A DNA stretch of 50,340 bases from UBA7803 sp041686955 (GCA_041686955.1 JAWLCV010000026.1:1-50340), one strand, 5' to 3'. Counted from the stretch's first letter, positions 33,435 through 42,940 are shown. Notes: generated by a model not told the origin, from the letters alone. Made by a program: numbers and translations.

Positions 33435-34669
33435 AAGCCCTCCGCCGGTCGCGGCCGCGCCATCATCCGCCCCAGCGGCAACAGAGCCGCGCTGGCGAGC
33501 GCATAGCCTGTGAGGACCATCCCCGGCCCCTGCAGCGACCCCAGGCCACGTCCCAGAGCGTACACGCCGAGTGCCAGCGCGAGGGCCAGACGCAATCCTT
33601 CCAGGATCTGCGCCTGGCGCCGTCCTTCCAGCCAGGCGCCGTGAGCGAAAAAGGAGAACGCGAGCCAGACCACCAACAGCAGGGCGAACGCTCTGGGCAG
33701 CTCGCTCTGTGCCGAGATCAGCCACAGGGAACCGGCGGTGAGCAACCAGAACTGAACGAACACGTAGGCGCGCGCGAACGGCGTGGTGGGCGGGTCGAAC
33801 TTGGGATACTGCCATGGCTTCGCCGCCGCGGACGCACCGTCCTCATTCAACCCCTCCGGCAGCCAGCCCGGGCCCTCGAACCACACCCGCAGCTTGTCGC
33901 GCCACCGCGGCGCGCGCCGGGCGAGTGCTGCCGTCTCGTACCAGACGTGCAGGTTCGCCCACAGCGGATTCCAGCTCCGGAGCCCCCGGGTGATTCCGTA
34001 CACGCACGGCTCGTCGTCACGCTCGTCCTCGAAGGTTCCGAACAGGCGGTCCCACACGATGAACACGCCCCCGTAGTTACGGTCGATGTAACGCGGGTTC
34101 CGGGCGTGGTGCACACGGTGGTTCGACGGCGTCACCAGCACCCGCTCGAGGATGCCGAGCCGGCGAACGTGCTCGGTGTGCACCCAGAACTGATAGATGA
34201 GGTTGAGGCTGCCCACCGTGATCACCACCGGCGCCGGCACGCCCGCCAGATACAGGGGAAGATAGAAGACGAAGCCGATGTAGTCCGTGCCGGTCTGACG
34301 CAAGGCGGTGCTCAGGTTGAACTCCTCGCTCTGGTGATGCACCACGTGTGACGCCCACATGATGCGCCACTCGTGCCCGTAGCGGTGCTTCCAGTAGTAG
34401 AGGAAGTCGTAGGCGACGAAGGCCGCCGCCCACTGCCAGAGCGCACTCATGGACCAGGGCGTCACGCCCAGCGCCTCGGCGAGACGCCCCAGAGCCACCG
34501 CCGACACCCCCAGCCCGAGCACGCCGCCGAGACGGCTCAGCACGCCGAGCTGCAGACTGTTCAGGGTGTCGTTCAGCCGGTACGTCTGCCGCTTTCGCAG
34601 CCAGCCGTACAGGAACTCCAGAGCCAGAGCCAGGATGAAGAAGGGAATCGCGAGCTCGACGTAGTTCAT
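33377..34669 (-). CDS. Sterol desaturase / fatty acid hydroxylase superfamily membrane protein
   Basis: 430 aa. It is an integral-membrane di-iron protein. The histidine boxes are HRYGH (in YYWKHRYGHEWR), HVVHH and HRVHH with a distal N-H-R-V-H-H-A-R-N-P; at least eight His are in the expected spacing. Long hydrophobic helices lie at both ends, and the C-terminal part (about 300-400) is an extra three-helix membrane extension. Substrate may be a hopanoid, lipid or fatty acyl chain and cannot be told from sequence. A good promoter lies just upstream at 34726-34699. Confidence 0.9.
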   Translation of the reverse strand: MNYVELAIPFFILALALEFLYGWLRKRQTYRLNDTLNSLQLGVLSRLGGVLGLGVSAVALGRLAEALGVTPWSMSALWQWAAAFVAYDFLYYWKHRYGHEWRIMWASHVVHHQSEEFNLSTALRQTGTDYIGFVFYLPLYLAGVPAPVVITVGSLNLIYQFWVHTEHVRRLGILERVLVTPSNHRVHHARNPRYIDRNYGGVFIVWDRLFGTFEDERDDEPCVYGITRGLRSWNPLWANLHVWYETAALARRAPRWRDKLRVWFEGPGWLPEGLNEDGASAAAKPWQYPKFDPPTTPFARAYVFVQFWLLTAGSLWLISAQSELPRAFALLLVVWLAFSFFAHGAWLEGRRQAQILEGLRLALALALGVYALGRGLGSLQGPGMVLTGYALASAALLPLGRMMARPRPAEGFQSAESPVQSLTGTGSVRN

Positions 34670-34698
34670 CAGGAGGGGCCAGGCGCCGCGGGTGGCTC

Positions 34699-34726
34699 AT
34701 TATAGTCGAGCCAGCCGCCGTGTCGC
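34699..34726 (-). promoter_or_regulatory. Sigma-70 promoter for the sterol desaturase-like gene
   Basis: On the minus strand GCGACA (34726-34721) and a perfect TATAAT (34704-34699) are 16 bp apart. The -10 ends 30 bp before the ATG at 34669. Confidence 0.6.
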
Positions 34727-34795
34727 CTGAATGCCCCCGTCTATGCCGAGCCGCGCCTCAACCGAGCTCCCCGCGTAGCAAGAACCGCGACGTTG

Positions 34796-35060
34796 GCGCG
34801 GACCCACCGCGCTACATGCGCGGACCCACCGCGCTACATGCGCGGACCCACCGCGCTACATGCGCGGACGGCGGCCCATGACGAACAGAACGAGNNNNNN
34901 NNNNNNNNNNNNNNNNNNNNNNNNNNNNNNNNNNNNNNNNNNNNNNNNNNNNNNNNNNNNNNNNNNNNNNNNNNNNNNNNNNNNNNNNNNNNNNGCGCGG
35001 ACCCACCGCGCTACATGCGCGGACCCACCGCGCTACATGCGCGGACCCACCGCGCTACAT
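34796..35060. repeat. 22-bp tandem repeats on both sides of a gap, each unit a small hairpin
   Basis: Three head-to-tail copies of a 22-bp unit (GCGCGGACCCACCGCGCTAC plus AT) occupy 34796-34861 and three more occupy 34995-35060. Inside each unit GCGCGG and CCGCGC form a 6-bp stem around ACCCA. The gene-free stretch 34670-35054 holds these repeats, the 34699-34726 promoter and a 100-N gap. The left 99 bp (34796-34894) equals the right 99 bp (34995-35093), so one set is probably an assembly copy and the true copy number is unknown. Confidence 0.85.
34895..34994. other. Assembly gap of 100 N with identical 99-bp flanks
   Basis: Exactly 100 N. The 99 bp immediately left and the 99 bp immediately right of a shifted frame are identical. 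They include three repeat units plus the last 33 bp-equivalent of the DUF1328 gene. This is what two contigs that overlap by one k-mer look like when joined with a placeholder. Confidence 0.9.
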
Positions 35061-35219
35061 GCGCGGACGGCGGCCCATGACGAACAGAACGAGGGCGACC
35101 ACAAGACCCACCACGAAGAGTATCCAGGCGATGTTGGCCGCGGTGCCCGCGATTCCGCTGAATCCCAGCACGCCTGCGATCAAGGCGACGATCAGGAAGA
35201 TGACGGCCCACTGAAGCAT
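35055..35219 (-). CDS. DUF1328 (YtjA-like) small membrane protein
   Basis: 54 aa, with GAGGAA seven bases before the ATG at 35219. Two hydrophobic helices dominate: W-A-V-I-F-L-I-V-A-L-I-A-G-V-L-G-F, then S-G-I-A-G-T-A-A-N-I-A-W and I-L-F-V-V-G-L-V-V-A-L-V-L-F-V-M-G-R-R. The G-x-x-G-x-A-G-T-A-A centre and the M-G-R-R end are the DUF1328 pattern. Function is unknown; members are often found among stress-response genes. The stop codon lies inside the first 22-bp repeat unit. A near-consensus sigma-54 motif lies 38 nt upstream. Confidence 0.85.
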   Translation of the reverse strand: MLQWAVIFLIVALIAGVLGFSGIAGTAANIAWILFVVGLVVALVLFVMGRRPRM

Positions 35220-35255
35220 GTCGAATTTCCTCGAACCGAATGTGCAGCCGGGAGA

Positions 35256-35271
35256 TACAATCTTCGTGCCA
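35256..35271 (-). promoter_or_regulatory. Sigma-54-like promoter before the DUF1328 gene
   Basis: On the minus strand TGGCAC-N5-TTGTA: the -24 block is perfect and the -12 block differs at the C of GC. It is 38 nt before the ATG at 35219, the same geometry as the sodB, gpsA and sulfotransfer-operon sites. The changed -12 base usually weakens RpoN promoters. Confidence 0.4.
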
Positions 35272-35317
35272 GCTACGCGAGCCGCACAGGCTCTGCTGCC
35301 GCTATTCGGTCAGGGGA

Positions 35318-35575
35318 TCAGGGTCGCCAGCAGGGCTTGTCCAGGTCGATGATCTCGACGTCCGACAGGTCCAGATCGGGCGCTACCGTGGCCTGATGCC
35401 GCTTCAGGAAATCCATGGTGTCGGCGTAGGAATCCGCCTCGCGCTCGGCGGCGGCCCGGGATTGAAACGGCCCCCGGCGCCCCTCGCGGGTCTGCACGAA
35501 CCACGCCCCCTTCTCCACCACCACCCGATCACGGGCACGCGGGTAGATTGTCGTGGTTTCATCGGACTTGCGCAT
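35318..35575 (-). CDS. Small protein, DUF6316-like
   Basis: 85 aa from the ATG at 35575, with AGGAAG about nine bases upstream. A central block reads W-F-V-Q-T-R-E-G-R-R-G-P-F-Q-S-R-A-A-A-E-R-E, which resembles small proteobacterial proteins (DUF6316) that carry Y/F-x-x-T-R-E-G-x-x-G-P-F-x-S. The tail is acidic. It has no signal or membrane segment. It is expressed from the same strand as the DUF1328 gene, about 100 bp upstream of it. The family call is from memory. Confidence 0.65.
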   Translation of the reverse strand: MRKSDETTTIYPRARDRVVVEKGAWFVQTREGRRGPFQSRAAAEREADSYADTMDFLKRHQATVAPDLDLSDVEIIDLDKPCWRP

Positions 35576-35624
35576 CGTTGTTTTCTTCCTGCAGCGCCAC
35601 CGCATGTGGTTGCAGCCGTCTCTA

Positions 35625-35639
35625 GCATGATCCGTACCA
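35625..35639 (-). promoter_or_regulatory. Sigma-54-like motif before the DUF6316-like gene
   Basis: On the minus strand TGGTAC-N5-ATGC, followed by T, with GG-N10-GC spacing kept and two mismatches to TGGCAC-N5-TTGC. It is 50 nt before the ATG at 35575. Tentative. Confidence 0.35.
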
Positions 35640-35760
35640 CCCCTTTGAAACAATGGCTTAGCAGCGACACCCCGGCACTTTTGTAAAGTACACCGACAGC
35701 TTGGCGGGGCGGTGCCGCGGGGCAGTCAGATTTCCCGACAACGTCCGGCGGGGCCGCCGG

Positions 35761-36693
35761 CTATCCCCGCCTCACCCGGAGGCGCCGCTCCGCCCGCCAC
35801 ACCCGGGGACCGGTTCGGGCCATGCCCGGCATGTGCGGCAGCAATCGCCGGATCACCCGGCGGGCGAAGCTCCAGGCCATCTGCCGGCGCTCGCTCCAGC
35901 GCAGGGCGTACCGCTCCCGGATCGGTCCCGGCAGCAGCGCAACGGTGGCGATGGAGACCACGTCACCGGCCACGTCGGGCACCCAGGACACGGGCGGATG
36001 GAGAATGTCCTCGGCCAGCTCCCGGGTCACCGGAGTGACCTCCAGCACGTTGCCCCCCAGCATGGACCGGTAGTAACGCTCGAAGGCGCTCCAGCCGGCG
36101 GGAAGCCGTTCCTCGTCCAATCCGACGAGCAGCCCGATGGTCTTGGACTCCTGGTAGTAGCGCTCCCGTTCCTCTGCGGTCAACGGCGGAAAGAACGCTT
36201 CGTAGGTGGTGACCGCCGTGGCCACCAGCGTGGAATGGACCCACAGCAACAAGGCCGGATCGCAAGCGTCGTAGCGGGTTCCCCGCGGAAACGCGGCGGT
36301 GTCGAATGACAGCTCGCCGTGCACGTGCCTGTGAATGCCGCGGATTCGCGCCGCCGCCGCGAGCGCCACGGAACGCGGCGCGTAGATCATGCGCTGCATG
36401 GCGGTGATGGTTCCGTACAGGCGTTTGAAGGGCTGCTCGCGGAAGCCGCTGTGCTCGTACACGCCGGCGGCCACCAGGGGATGCGCGATCTGAGACAGGA
36501 GTGCAGCTCCGCCACCGAGCAGCAGGACGGCCTCGCGGTTGACCCGCCAGAACACGCCCTCGGGATCGAACAGCCCACGCTCCCCCTCGGCAGGTCCCGT
36601 CGCTTCAGGCATCGGACCCATCGCGCACATCAGCCGCTCGTCTCCGGATGGAAACAGGCGGCCGATGATGACACGGCACCGCCCCGTCGTCAT
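35761..36693 (-). CDS. Oxygenase MpaB family (DUF2236) protein
   Basis: 310 aa from the ATG at 36693. The open frame reaches 36813, but that part overlaps the gpsA start and promoter. Family features: W-R-V-N-R-E near the N-terminus, then L-L-L-G-G-G-A-A-L-L-S-Q-I-A-H-P-L-V-A-A-G-V and R-L-Y-G-T-I-T-A-M. H-x-x-V-H-G and L-L-W-V-H-S-T-L contribute His residues of a haem- or metal-binding core. DUF2236 members are related to latex oxygenase LcpA and fungal MpaB. The physiological substrate here is unknown. It is divergent from gpsA. Confidence 0.85.
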   Translation of the reverse strand: MTTGRCRVIIGRLFPSGDERLMCAMGPMPEATGPAEGERGLFDPEGVFWRVNREAVLLLGGGAALLSQIAHPLVAAGVYEHSGFREQPFKRLYGTITAMQRMIYAPRSVALAAAARIRGIHRHVHGELSFDTAAFPRGTRYDACDPALLLWVHSTLVATAVTTYEAFFPPLTAEERERYYQESKTIGLLVGLDEERLPAGWSAFERYYRSMLGGNVLEVTPVTRELAEDILHPPVSWVPDVAGDVVSIATVALLPGPIRERYALRWSERRQMAWSFARRVIRRLLPHMPGMARTGPRVWRAERRLRVRRG

Positions 36694-36714
36694 TGACCGT
36701 CTGGCCCGGCCCCT

Positions 36715-36729
36715 TGGCACGCCCCTTGC
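36715..36729 (+). promoter_or_regulatory. Sigma-54 promoter (-24/-12) for gpsA
   Basis: TGGCAC-N5-TTGC (preceded by T, so TTGGCAC) is a perfect RpoN core with GG and GC 10 bp apart. It lies in the short intergenic region between the divergent MpaB-type gene and gpsA, and the C of TTGC is 35 nt before the gpsA ATG. The predicted transcript start is near 36741, leaving a leader of about 23 nt with GGAAGGAA as ribosome site. Confidence 0.65.
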
Positions 36730-36763
36730 CCCCACCTCGGGAGCGTGATGGAAGGAACCGAAG

Positions 36764-37771
36764 ATGGAAGGTGCCGGACGGTTCGCCGTGCTGGGTGCCG
36801 GTTCGTGGGGCACGGTGCTGGCCGTGCACCTCGCGCGACAGGGCCACCGCGCTCTGCTGTGGTGCCGTCGCGAGGAGCATTACCAGGCCATGCGGGCCTC
36901 GGGCAGCAACGAAACCTACCTGCCCGCGACTCCCTTCCCCGCGGGCGTGGTGCCCGTCCATGACATTGAGGAGGCCCTGGAACAGGCCGACGACCTGGTG
37001 GTCGCGGTGCCGGCTGCGGGTTTCCGCCCCACCGTGAGTCTCCTCGTCGGCCGACTGCGCCCGCGCCACCGCATCGCCTGGGGCACCAAAGGTCTGGAAC
37101 CGGGCTCACATCTGCTGCTTCACCAGGTGATCCGGGAAGAGCTGGGCGATGCGGTTCCCCTGGCCGCGGTCTCCGGCCCCACTTTCGCCGCGGAGGTCGC
37201 CCGCGGCCTGCCGACCGGCGTCACCATCGCCGCCTCCGATGCCGGGTTCGCCCGGGGCCTCGCTCGGGCGCTCCACGGACACGGGCTGGTGGCATTCACC
37301 AGCACCGACCTCGTGGGGGTGGAAATCGGCGGCGCCGTGAAGAACGTGGTGGCCATCGGCGCCGGCATAGGCGACGGGCTGAAGCTCGGAGGTAACACGC
37401 GGGCGGCGGTGATCACGCTCGGACTGCGGGAGATGGTGCGGCTGGGGACAGCGCTGGGCGCCCTGGCGGAGACCTTCAGGGGACTCTCTGGGGTGGGTGA
37501 TCTGGTGCTGACCTGTTCCGACGGGCAGTCGCGAAACCGCCGCTTCGGGCTGGCGCTGGGCCGCGGCATGCCCGCGGAAACCGCGCTGGCCGGCGTCGGC
37601 CGGGTGGTCGAGGGGGCGGGCGCCGCGGTGTCGGTACATGCGCTGAGCCGGGAGTTGGGTGTTCAAATGCCGATCTGCACCCAGGTTTATCGCGTGCTCC
37701 GTGGACAGACGTCGCCCGCAGACGCTCTCGAGGCGTTACTGCCCCGCGAGCCGGAGCCGGAAACTCGCTGA
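36764..37771 (+). CDS. gpsA: Glycerol-3-phosphate dehydrogenase [NAD(P)+]
   Basis: 335 aa. It reduces dihydroxyacetone phosphate to sn-glycerol-3-phosphate for phospholipid synthesis. The nucleotide-binding loop is VLGAGSWGT (9-17). Lys109 (GTKGLE), Lys193 (GGAVKNVVAIGAGI) and Asn211-Arg213 (GGNTRAA) match the catalytic and phosphate-binding residues. The C-terminal G-L-S-G-V-G-D-L-V-L-T-C block is family-specific. The ribosome site GGAAGGAA precedes the ATG by about seven bases. An upstream perfect sigma-54 motif suggests unusual, activator-dependent control. Confidence 0.95.
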   Translation: MEGAGRFAVLGAGSWGTVLAVHLARQGHRALLWCRREEHYQAMRASGSNETYLPATPFPAGVVPVHDIEEALEQADDLVVAVPAAGFRPTVSLLVGRLRPRHRIAWGTKGLEPGSHLLLHQVIREELGDAVPLAAVSGPTFAAEVARGLPTGVTIAASDAGFARGLARALHGHGLVAFTSTDLVGVEIGGAVKNVVAIGAGIGDGLKLGGNTRAAVITLGLREMVRLGTALGALAETFRGLSGVGDLVLTCSDGQSRNRRFGLALGRGMPAETALAGVGRVVEGAGAAVSVHALSRELGVQMPICTQVYRVLRGQTSPADALEALLPREPEPETR

Positions 37772-37800
37772 TCTCACCGACCGGTGGGACCCGCGCCTAT

Positions 37801-38556
37801 TCAACGGGCAACCAGGCCACCATCCACGGCCAGCGCCTGTCCGGTGACGAAGCTGGCCGCCGGCGAGCAGAGCCAGACGATGGCCTCGGCGATCTCCAGG
37901 GGCGTGCCCATCCGCTCCATGGGGTGCATGTGCCTGAACTCGGCCTCGGTCTCGGGGTCCTTGCGGGTGATCCGGTCGATCATTTCCGTGCGTACCGCGC
38001 CCGGACACACGGCGTTGACGCGGACACCGCGAGTCGCGTACTCCAGTGCCGCAGCACGGGTGAGCTGCACCACGCCGCCCTTCGACGCGCAGTAGGCCGG
38101 CAACCCGGCGAACCCCACCAACCCCGCCACCGACGCCACGTTGACCACGGCACCGGCGCCTTGCGCGCTCATGATGCCGGTCTGCTCCCGCAGACACAGG
38201 AACAGGCCCCGCAGATTGATGCCGATCACCCGGTCGAAGTTCTCGATGCTGCACTCGCCGGTGGGTGCCTGCTCGCCCTCGACTCCCGCGTTGTTGCAGG
38301 CCACGTGGAGGGCGCCGAACTCCCCCACCGCCGTGCGATGCAGGTGCGCCACGGAAGCCGGTTCCGCCACGTCGGTCTTCACGAACCGCGCGCGCCGGCC
38401 GATGACCTGCACTTCCTCCATGACCGGCTCGCCGCGCCCTTCGTCCAGATCGGCCAGGACCACGTCGCAGCCCGCCCGGGCGAACGCCAACGCGGTTTCC
38501 CGGCCGATGCCGGCAGACGCGCCGGTGACCAGCGCCACGGTGCCTTCCTCGAACAT
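37801..38556 (-). CDS. Short-chain dehydrogenase/reductase (SDR, classical)
   Basis: 251 aa from the ATG at 38556 with GAGGAAG upstream. Classical SDR features: TGASAGIGRETA (cofactor loop), A-D-L-D after strand 2 (Asp, which favours NAD over NADP), CNNAGV (NNAG), and the catalytic tetrad Asn-Ser-Tyr-Lys with V-A-S-V and Y-C-A-S-K. The C-terminal C-P-G-A-V-R-T-E-M and G-Q-A-L-A-V-D-G-G are also present. The substrate is not predictable. It is convergent with gpsA and divergent from the GH13 gene. Confidence 0.92.
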   Translation of the reverse strand: MFEEGTVALVTGASAGIGRETALAFARAGCDVVLADLDEGRGEPVMEEVQVIGRRARFVKTDVAEPASVAHLHRTAVGEFGALHVACNNAGVEGEQAPTGECSIENFDRVIGINLRGLFLCLREQTGIMSAQGAGAVVNVASVAGLVGFAGLPAYCASKGGVVQLTRAAALEYATRGVRVNAVCPGAVRTEMIDRITRKDPETEAEFRHMHPMERMGTPLEIAEAIVWLCSPAASFVTGQALAVDGGLVAR

Positions 38557-38655
38557 CTTCGCTTCCTCGATGGCGCGCCCGTACAGCCTGCCAGTCGGCA
38601 CCGCCCGCGACCATGAGAAACCGCAGGCCCGTCCTGAGGCGGTACGCCCGCGAGC

Positions 38656-38671
38656 TGGACCGGACCTTGCT
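38656..38671 (+). promoter_or_regulatory. Degenerate sigma-54-like motif before the GH13 gene
   Basis: TGGACC-N5-TTGCT keeps the GG-N10-GC frame and a perfect -12 block, with two mismatches in the -24 block. The C of TTGC is 32 nt before the ATG at 38702. Tentative by itself, more interesting with the other sites. Confidence 0.35.
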
Positions 38672-38701
38672 TTCAGCAGGTAACGGTCCAGGGAGCCCGG
38701 A

Positions 38702-40300
<1,599 letters not shown>

Positions 40301-40323
40301 CGGGGAACGCGGCGCAGAAGGTT

Positions 40324-40346
40324 TGATACTGCACGACGGAGTATCA
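40324..40346. promoter_or_regulatory. Inverted repeat upstream of the TPR gene, possible operator
   Basis: TGATACT (40324-40330) and AGTATCA (40340-40346) are perfect inverted repeats around 9 bp. They lie 37-59 bp before the ATG at 40383. TATCAT (40342-40347) inside the right arm resembles a -10, with no -35 at the proper distance. The regulator is not known. Confidence 0.45.
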
Positions 40347-40382
40347 TGAGCGCCTCGCAATCACGGCTCGTCGATCGACAAC

Positions 40383-42215
40383 ATGCAGCGGCTCATCCGT
40401 GAAGTTCGCCGGCGCAATGTCCATCGAGCGGCAGCCGGGTATCTGGCCATGAGCTGGATCGTGCTGCAGCTGGCCGAGGTCATGATGGAGATCTACGACC
40501 TCGATCAGAGCGCGGCTCAGTGGATCGTGGCGATTCTCGCGGCAGGCTTCGTCCCCGCCATGGCGCTGGCCTGGGTTTTCGAATTCACCCCCTCCGGGCT
40601 CAAGCGCGAATCCGAGATCCGCCACACCGAGGCCGAGGAGCGTGCGAGCGGCGGGCGACTCGATCGCATCCTGATCGGCCTGCTGGCCCTGGGCCTGGTG
40701 GTGCTGGCCGTGGACCGCTTCGTCCTCGAGCCGACCACCAAAACAGTCGACGGCGCCGTGGCGCAGCCGGAGGCCGCGCCGGCGGTCACCACGGCACAGC
40801 GGCCCTCCATCGCCGTCATGCCCTTTCTCGACCTTTCGCCGGCCGGCGACCAGGACCACTTCGCCAGCGGCATCGCCGAGGAGCTCCTCAACCTGCTGAC
40901 CCGTGTGCCCGGGCTGGATGTGGCGGCGCGAACGTCGTCGTTCTCCTTCAAGGGCAAGGACGTCCCCATCAGCGACATCGCCGCCGCGCTGAACGTGCGT
41001 TACGTGCTCGAGGGCAGCGTGCGCACGTCCGGGGAGCGGCTGCGCATCACCGCGCAGCTCATCGACGCCGCCACCGGCTTCCACGTGTGGTCGGAGAACT
41101 ACGACAGCGCCAGCGGTGATCTATTCGAGATCCAGGAGGACGTGGCCGGCCGGGTGGTGCGGGTGATCGAGCCGACCCTGCTCGCCCGCCTGCCCCCCAT
41201 CGAACGGGCCGATCCCGAGGCCCACGCGCTGGTGCTGGAGGCCGAATACCTCGCAGGGCAGGTAACACCGGAGAGCCTGACCCAGGCCCTGCAGCGGTTC
41301 CAGGCGGCGCTGGATCTCGACCCCGACTACGCCCGGCCATGGCTCGGGCTCAGCGTCACGTACAACAACCTCGCCGCCACCGGCATGGTGGACTGGGATG
41401 CCGGTCACCAGCAGGCGCTGGCAGCCGCCGAACGATCCCTGGAGCTCGATCCGGATTCGCCGGGCGCCTACGATCAGCTCGCCTGGATCGCCCGCACCTA
41501 TCAGGGAGACGTGCCCGCCGCGGCCCGTTTCCTGGAGAAGGCGCTGGCCCTCGCCCCCCGCAATCCGGACGTGGTGGGTCACGCCGCGGTGCTGCTGCAG
41601 TCCATCGGCCGGCTTCCCCAGGCGCTGCCCCTGCACGAGTTCAGCGTCGAGCGCGATCCGTTGGACCCCATCGGCTTGTTCAACCTGGGGCTGGCCTACT
41701 ATTTCGCCGATCGGCTCGAGGCGGCCGCCGCTCAGTTGCGCCGCGTCCTGCAGTTGTCGCCGGAGTATCGGGGGGCCCACTACCGCCTCGGCACCATCGC
41801 CCTGCGACAGGGCGACTGCGAGACGGCGCTGGCCGAGTTCGAGCAGGAAACGGACCCGGAGTTTCGGACCAAAGGCCGGGCGCTGGCTCTGTTCGCTCTG
41901 GGGCGCCGGGAGGAAGCCGACGCCGCGCTGGAGGCGCTCACGGATGGCTGGGGTGATCAGTGGCCGTCGGAAGTGGCGCAGGTGCATGCCTTTCGGGGGG
42001 ATGTCGACGCGGCGTTCGAATGGCTCGAGAGGGACTTCGCCGTGGCCGGCGCCGCAGGATGGGGCGAGTGGCGGCTCATGCACCTGTACGAGAATCTCCA
42101 CGACGATCCACGCTGGGAGGCATTTCTCGCGCGCGTCGGGGCAAGCGATGAGCAGCTCGCGGCCATCGAATTCGCCGCCCCCGCGGTGGATCAGCTGCTC
42201 GGTCTGGCCCAATAG
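40383..42215 (+). CDS. Membrane-anchored TolB-like (FlgO-type) domain and TPR protein
   Basis: 610 aa. Three hydrophobic segments (about 17-37, 46-66 and 94-112) anchor the protein. The middle (about 140-245) is a TolB N-terminal/FlgO-like domain: S-I-A-V-M-P-F-L-D-L-S, G-I-A-E-E-L-L-N-L-L and YVLEGSVR...A-Q-L-I-D-A-A-T-G. The rest is a run of about seven TPR motifs (A-L-x-L-D-P-D-Y-A and similar). Such proteins often replace the catalytic part of adenylate cyclase or CadC-type sensors, but no cyclase or DNA-binding domain is present here. The function is likely in signal sensing or complex assembly. Its end overlaps the methyltransferase gene by 25 bp, convergent. Confidence 0.8.
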   Translation: MQRLIREVRRRNVHRAAAGYLAMSWIVLQLAEVMMEIYDLDQSAAQWIVAILAAGFVPAMALAWVFEFTPSGLKRESEIRHTEAEERASGGRLDRILIGLLALGLVVLAVDRFVLEPTTKTVDGAVAQPEAAPAVTTAQRPSIAVMPFLDLSPAGDQDHFASGIAEELLNLLTRVPGLDVAARTSSFSFKGKDVPISDIAAALNVRYVLEGSVRTSGERLRITAQLIDAATGFHVWSENYDSASGDLFEIQEDVAGRVVRVIEPTLLARLPPIERADPEAHALVLEAEYLAGQVTPESLTQALQRFQAALDLDPDYARPWLGLSVTYNNLAATGMVDWDAGHQQALAAAERSLELDPDSPGAYDQLAWIARTYQGDVPAAARFLEKALALAPRNPDVVGHAAVLLQSIGRLPQALPLHEFSVERDPLDPIGLFNLGLAYYFADRLEAAAAQLRRVLQLSPEYRGAHYRLGTIALRQGDCETALAEFEQETDPEFRTKGRALALFALGRREEADAALEALTDGWGDQWPSEVAQVHAFRGDVDAAFEWLERDFAVAGAAGWGEWRLMHLYENLHDDPRWEAFLARVGASDEQLAAIEFAAPAVDQLLGLAQ

Positions 42216-42940
42216 GCCGTAAAACCCAGGCAGCGGCGGCCGTACTGCTGGTAGCTTCGGTACCAGGCCTGCGCACGTTCGCGAAGCAGCACCGCCTGCT
42301 CCTCCGGCAGGGAGGCGGCGAATGCCAGGCGCCCACGCAGCACCGCCTTTTCATAACGGTCCCACGCCCGCCGGGCGGCGGAGAGCTGGCTGACCAGACC
42401 GAGCCCGCACTCGGCAAGGACCGACCCGGAATCCTCGAGGCGCCAGTAATGCTCCTCGGGCGTGCCCAGAAACTCCAGGTAGTCCCGCGGCGGCCGTTCC
42501 GTCCAGACCAGCTCGGCAACGAGCACGGCCCCGCCCGGCGCGGTCAGGCCAGCAATTCGACGAAGCGCCTGGCGTGGCGTGCCGAGGGCGTGGGACGAGC
42601 CGATGCAGGCCACCAGATCCATGGCGCCGCCGCGATGACTCGCGGCATCCTGAAGCCGGAACTCCACCCGGCCTCGGAGCTCCGCAGTGGCTGCGGCCGC
42701 CCGCGCCCGGGCCAGAAACTCCGGGTTCGTGTCCACGGCGAGAACGGTGGCATCCGCGCGCGCCGCCAGCGCCAGCGCGAAGGAGCCCGGACCACAGCCG
42801 ATGTCCAACACGGTACGCGGTCGTGCGGCCGACGCCCAATCCACGAGGCTGGTCATCTGCCGCATCGACAGCGGGTTGGCGTGAGGCAGGCGCGCATGGG
42901 CCGCCGCGGACACCTGTTGGGGCGATGGAAGCGTGCTCAT
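42191..42940 (-). CDS. SAM-dependent methyltransferase (class I)
   Basis: 249 aa. Motif I, VLDIGCGPGSFALALA (about 44-59), and the acidic residue at the end of strand 2 (VLAVDTN) are clear. D-A-A-S follows as motif III-like, and D-L-V-A-C-I-G-S-S-H-A-L as motif IV. The N-terminus P-L-S-M-R-Q-M-T-S-L and C-terminus resemble small-molecule methyltransferases. Substrate unknown. It is on the same strand as the DUF192 gene, 45 bp downstream of it, and the two may be co-transcribed. Confidence 0.85.
   Translation of the reverse strand: MSTLPSPQQVSAAAHARLPHANPLSMRQMTSLVDWASAARPRTVLDIGCGPGSFALALAARADATVLAVDTNPEFLARARAAAATAELRGRVEFRLQDAASHRGGAMDLVACIGSSHALGTPRQALRRIAGLTAPGGAVLVAELVWTERPPRDYLEFLGTPEEHYWRLEDSGSVLAECGLGLVSQLSAARRAWDRYEKAVLRGRLAFAASLPEEQAVLLRERAQAWYRSYQQYGRRCLGFTAYWARPSS

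Noticed and set aside
34796..34894. Second DUF1328 gene copy or real segmental duplication
   Set aside because: Identical over exactly 99 bp to the other side of a 100-N gap, which is an assembly signature.
34796..35060. CRISPR array in the 22-bp repeats
   Set aside because: Units are head to tail without spacers.
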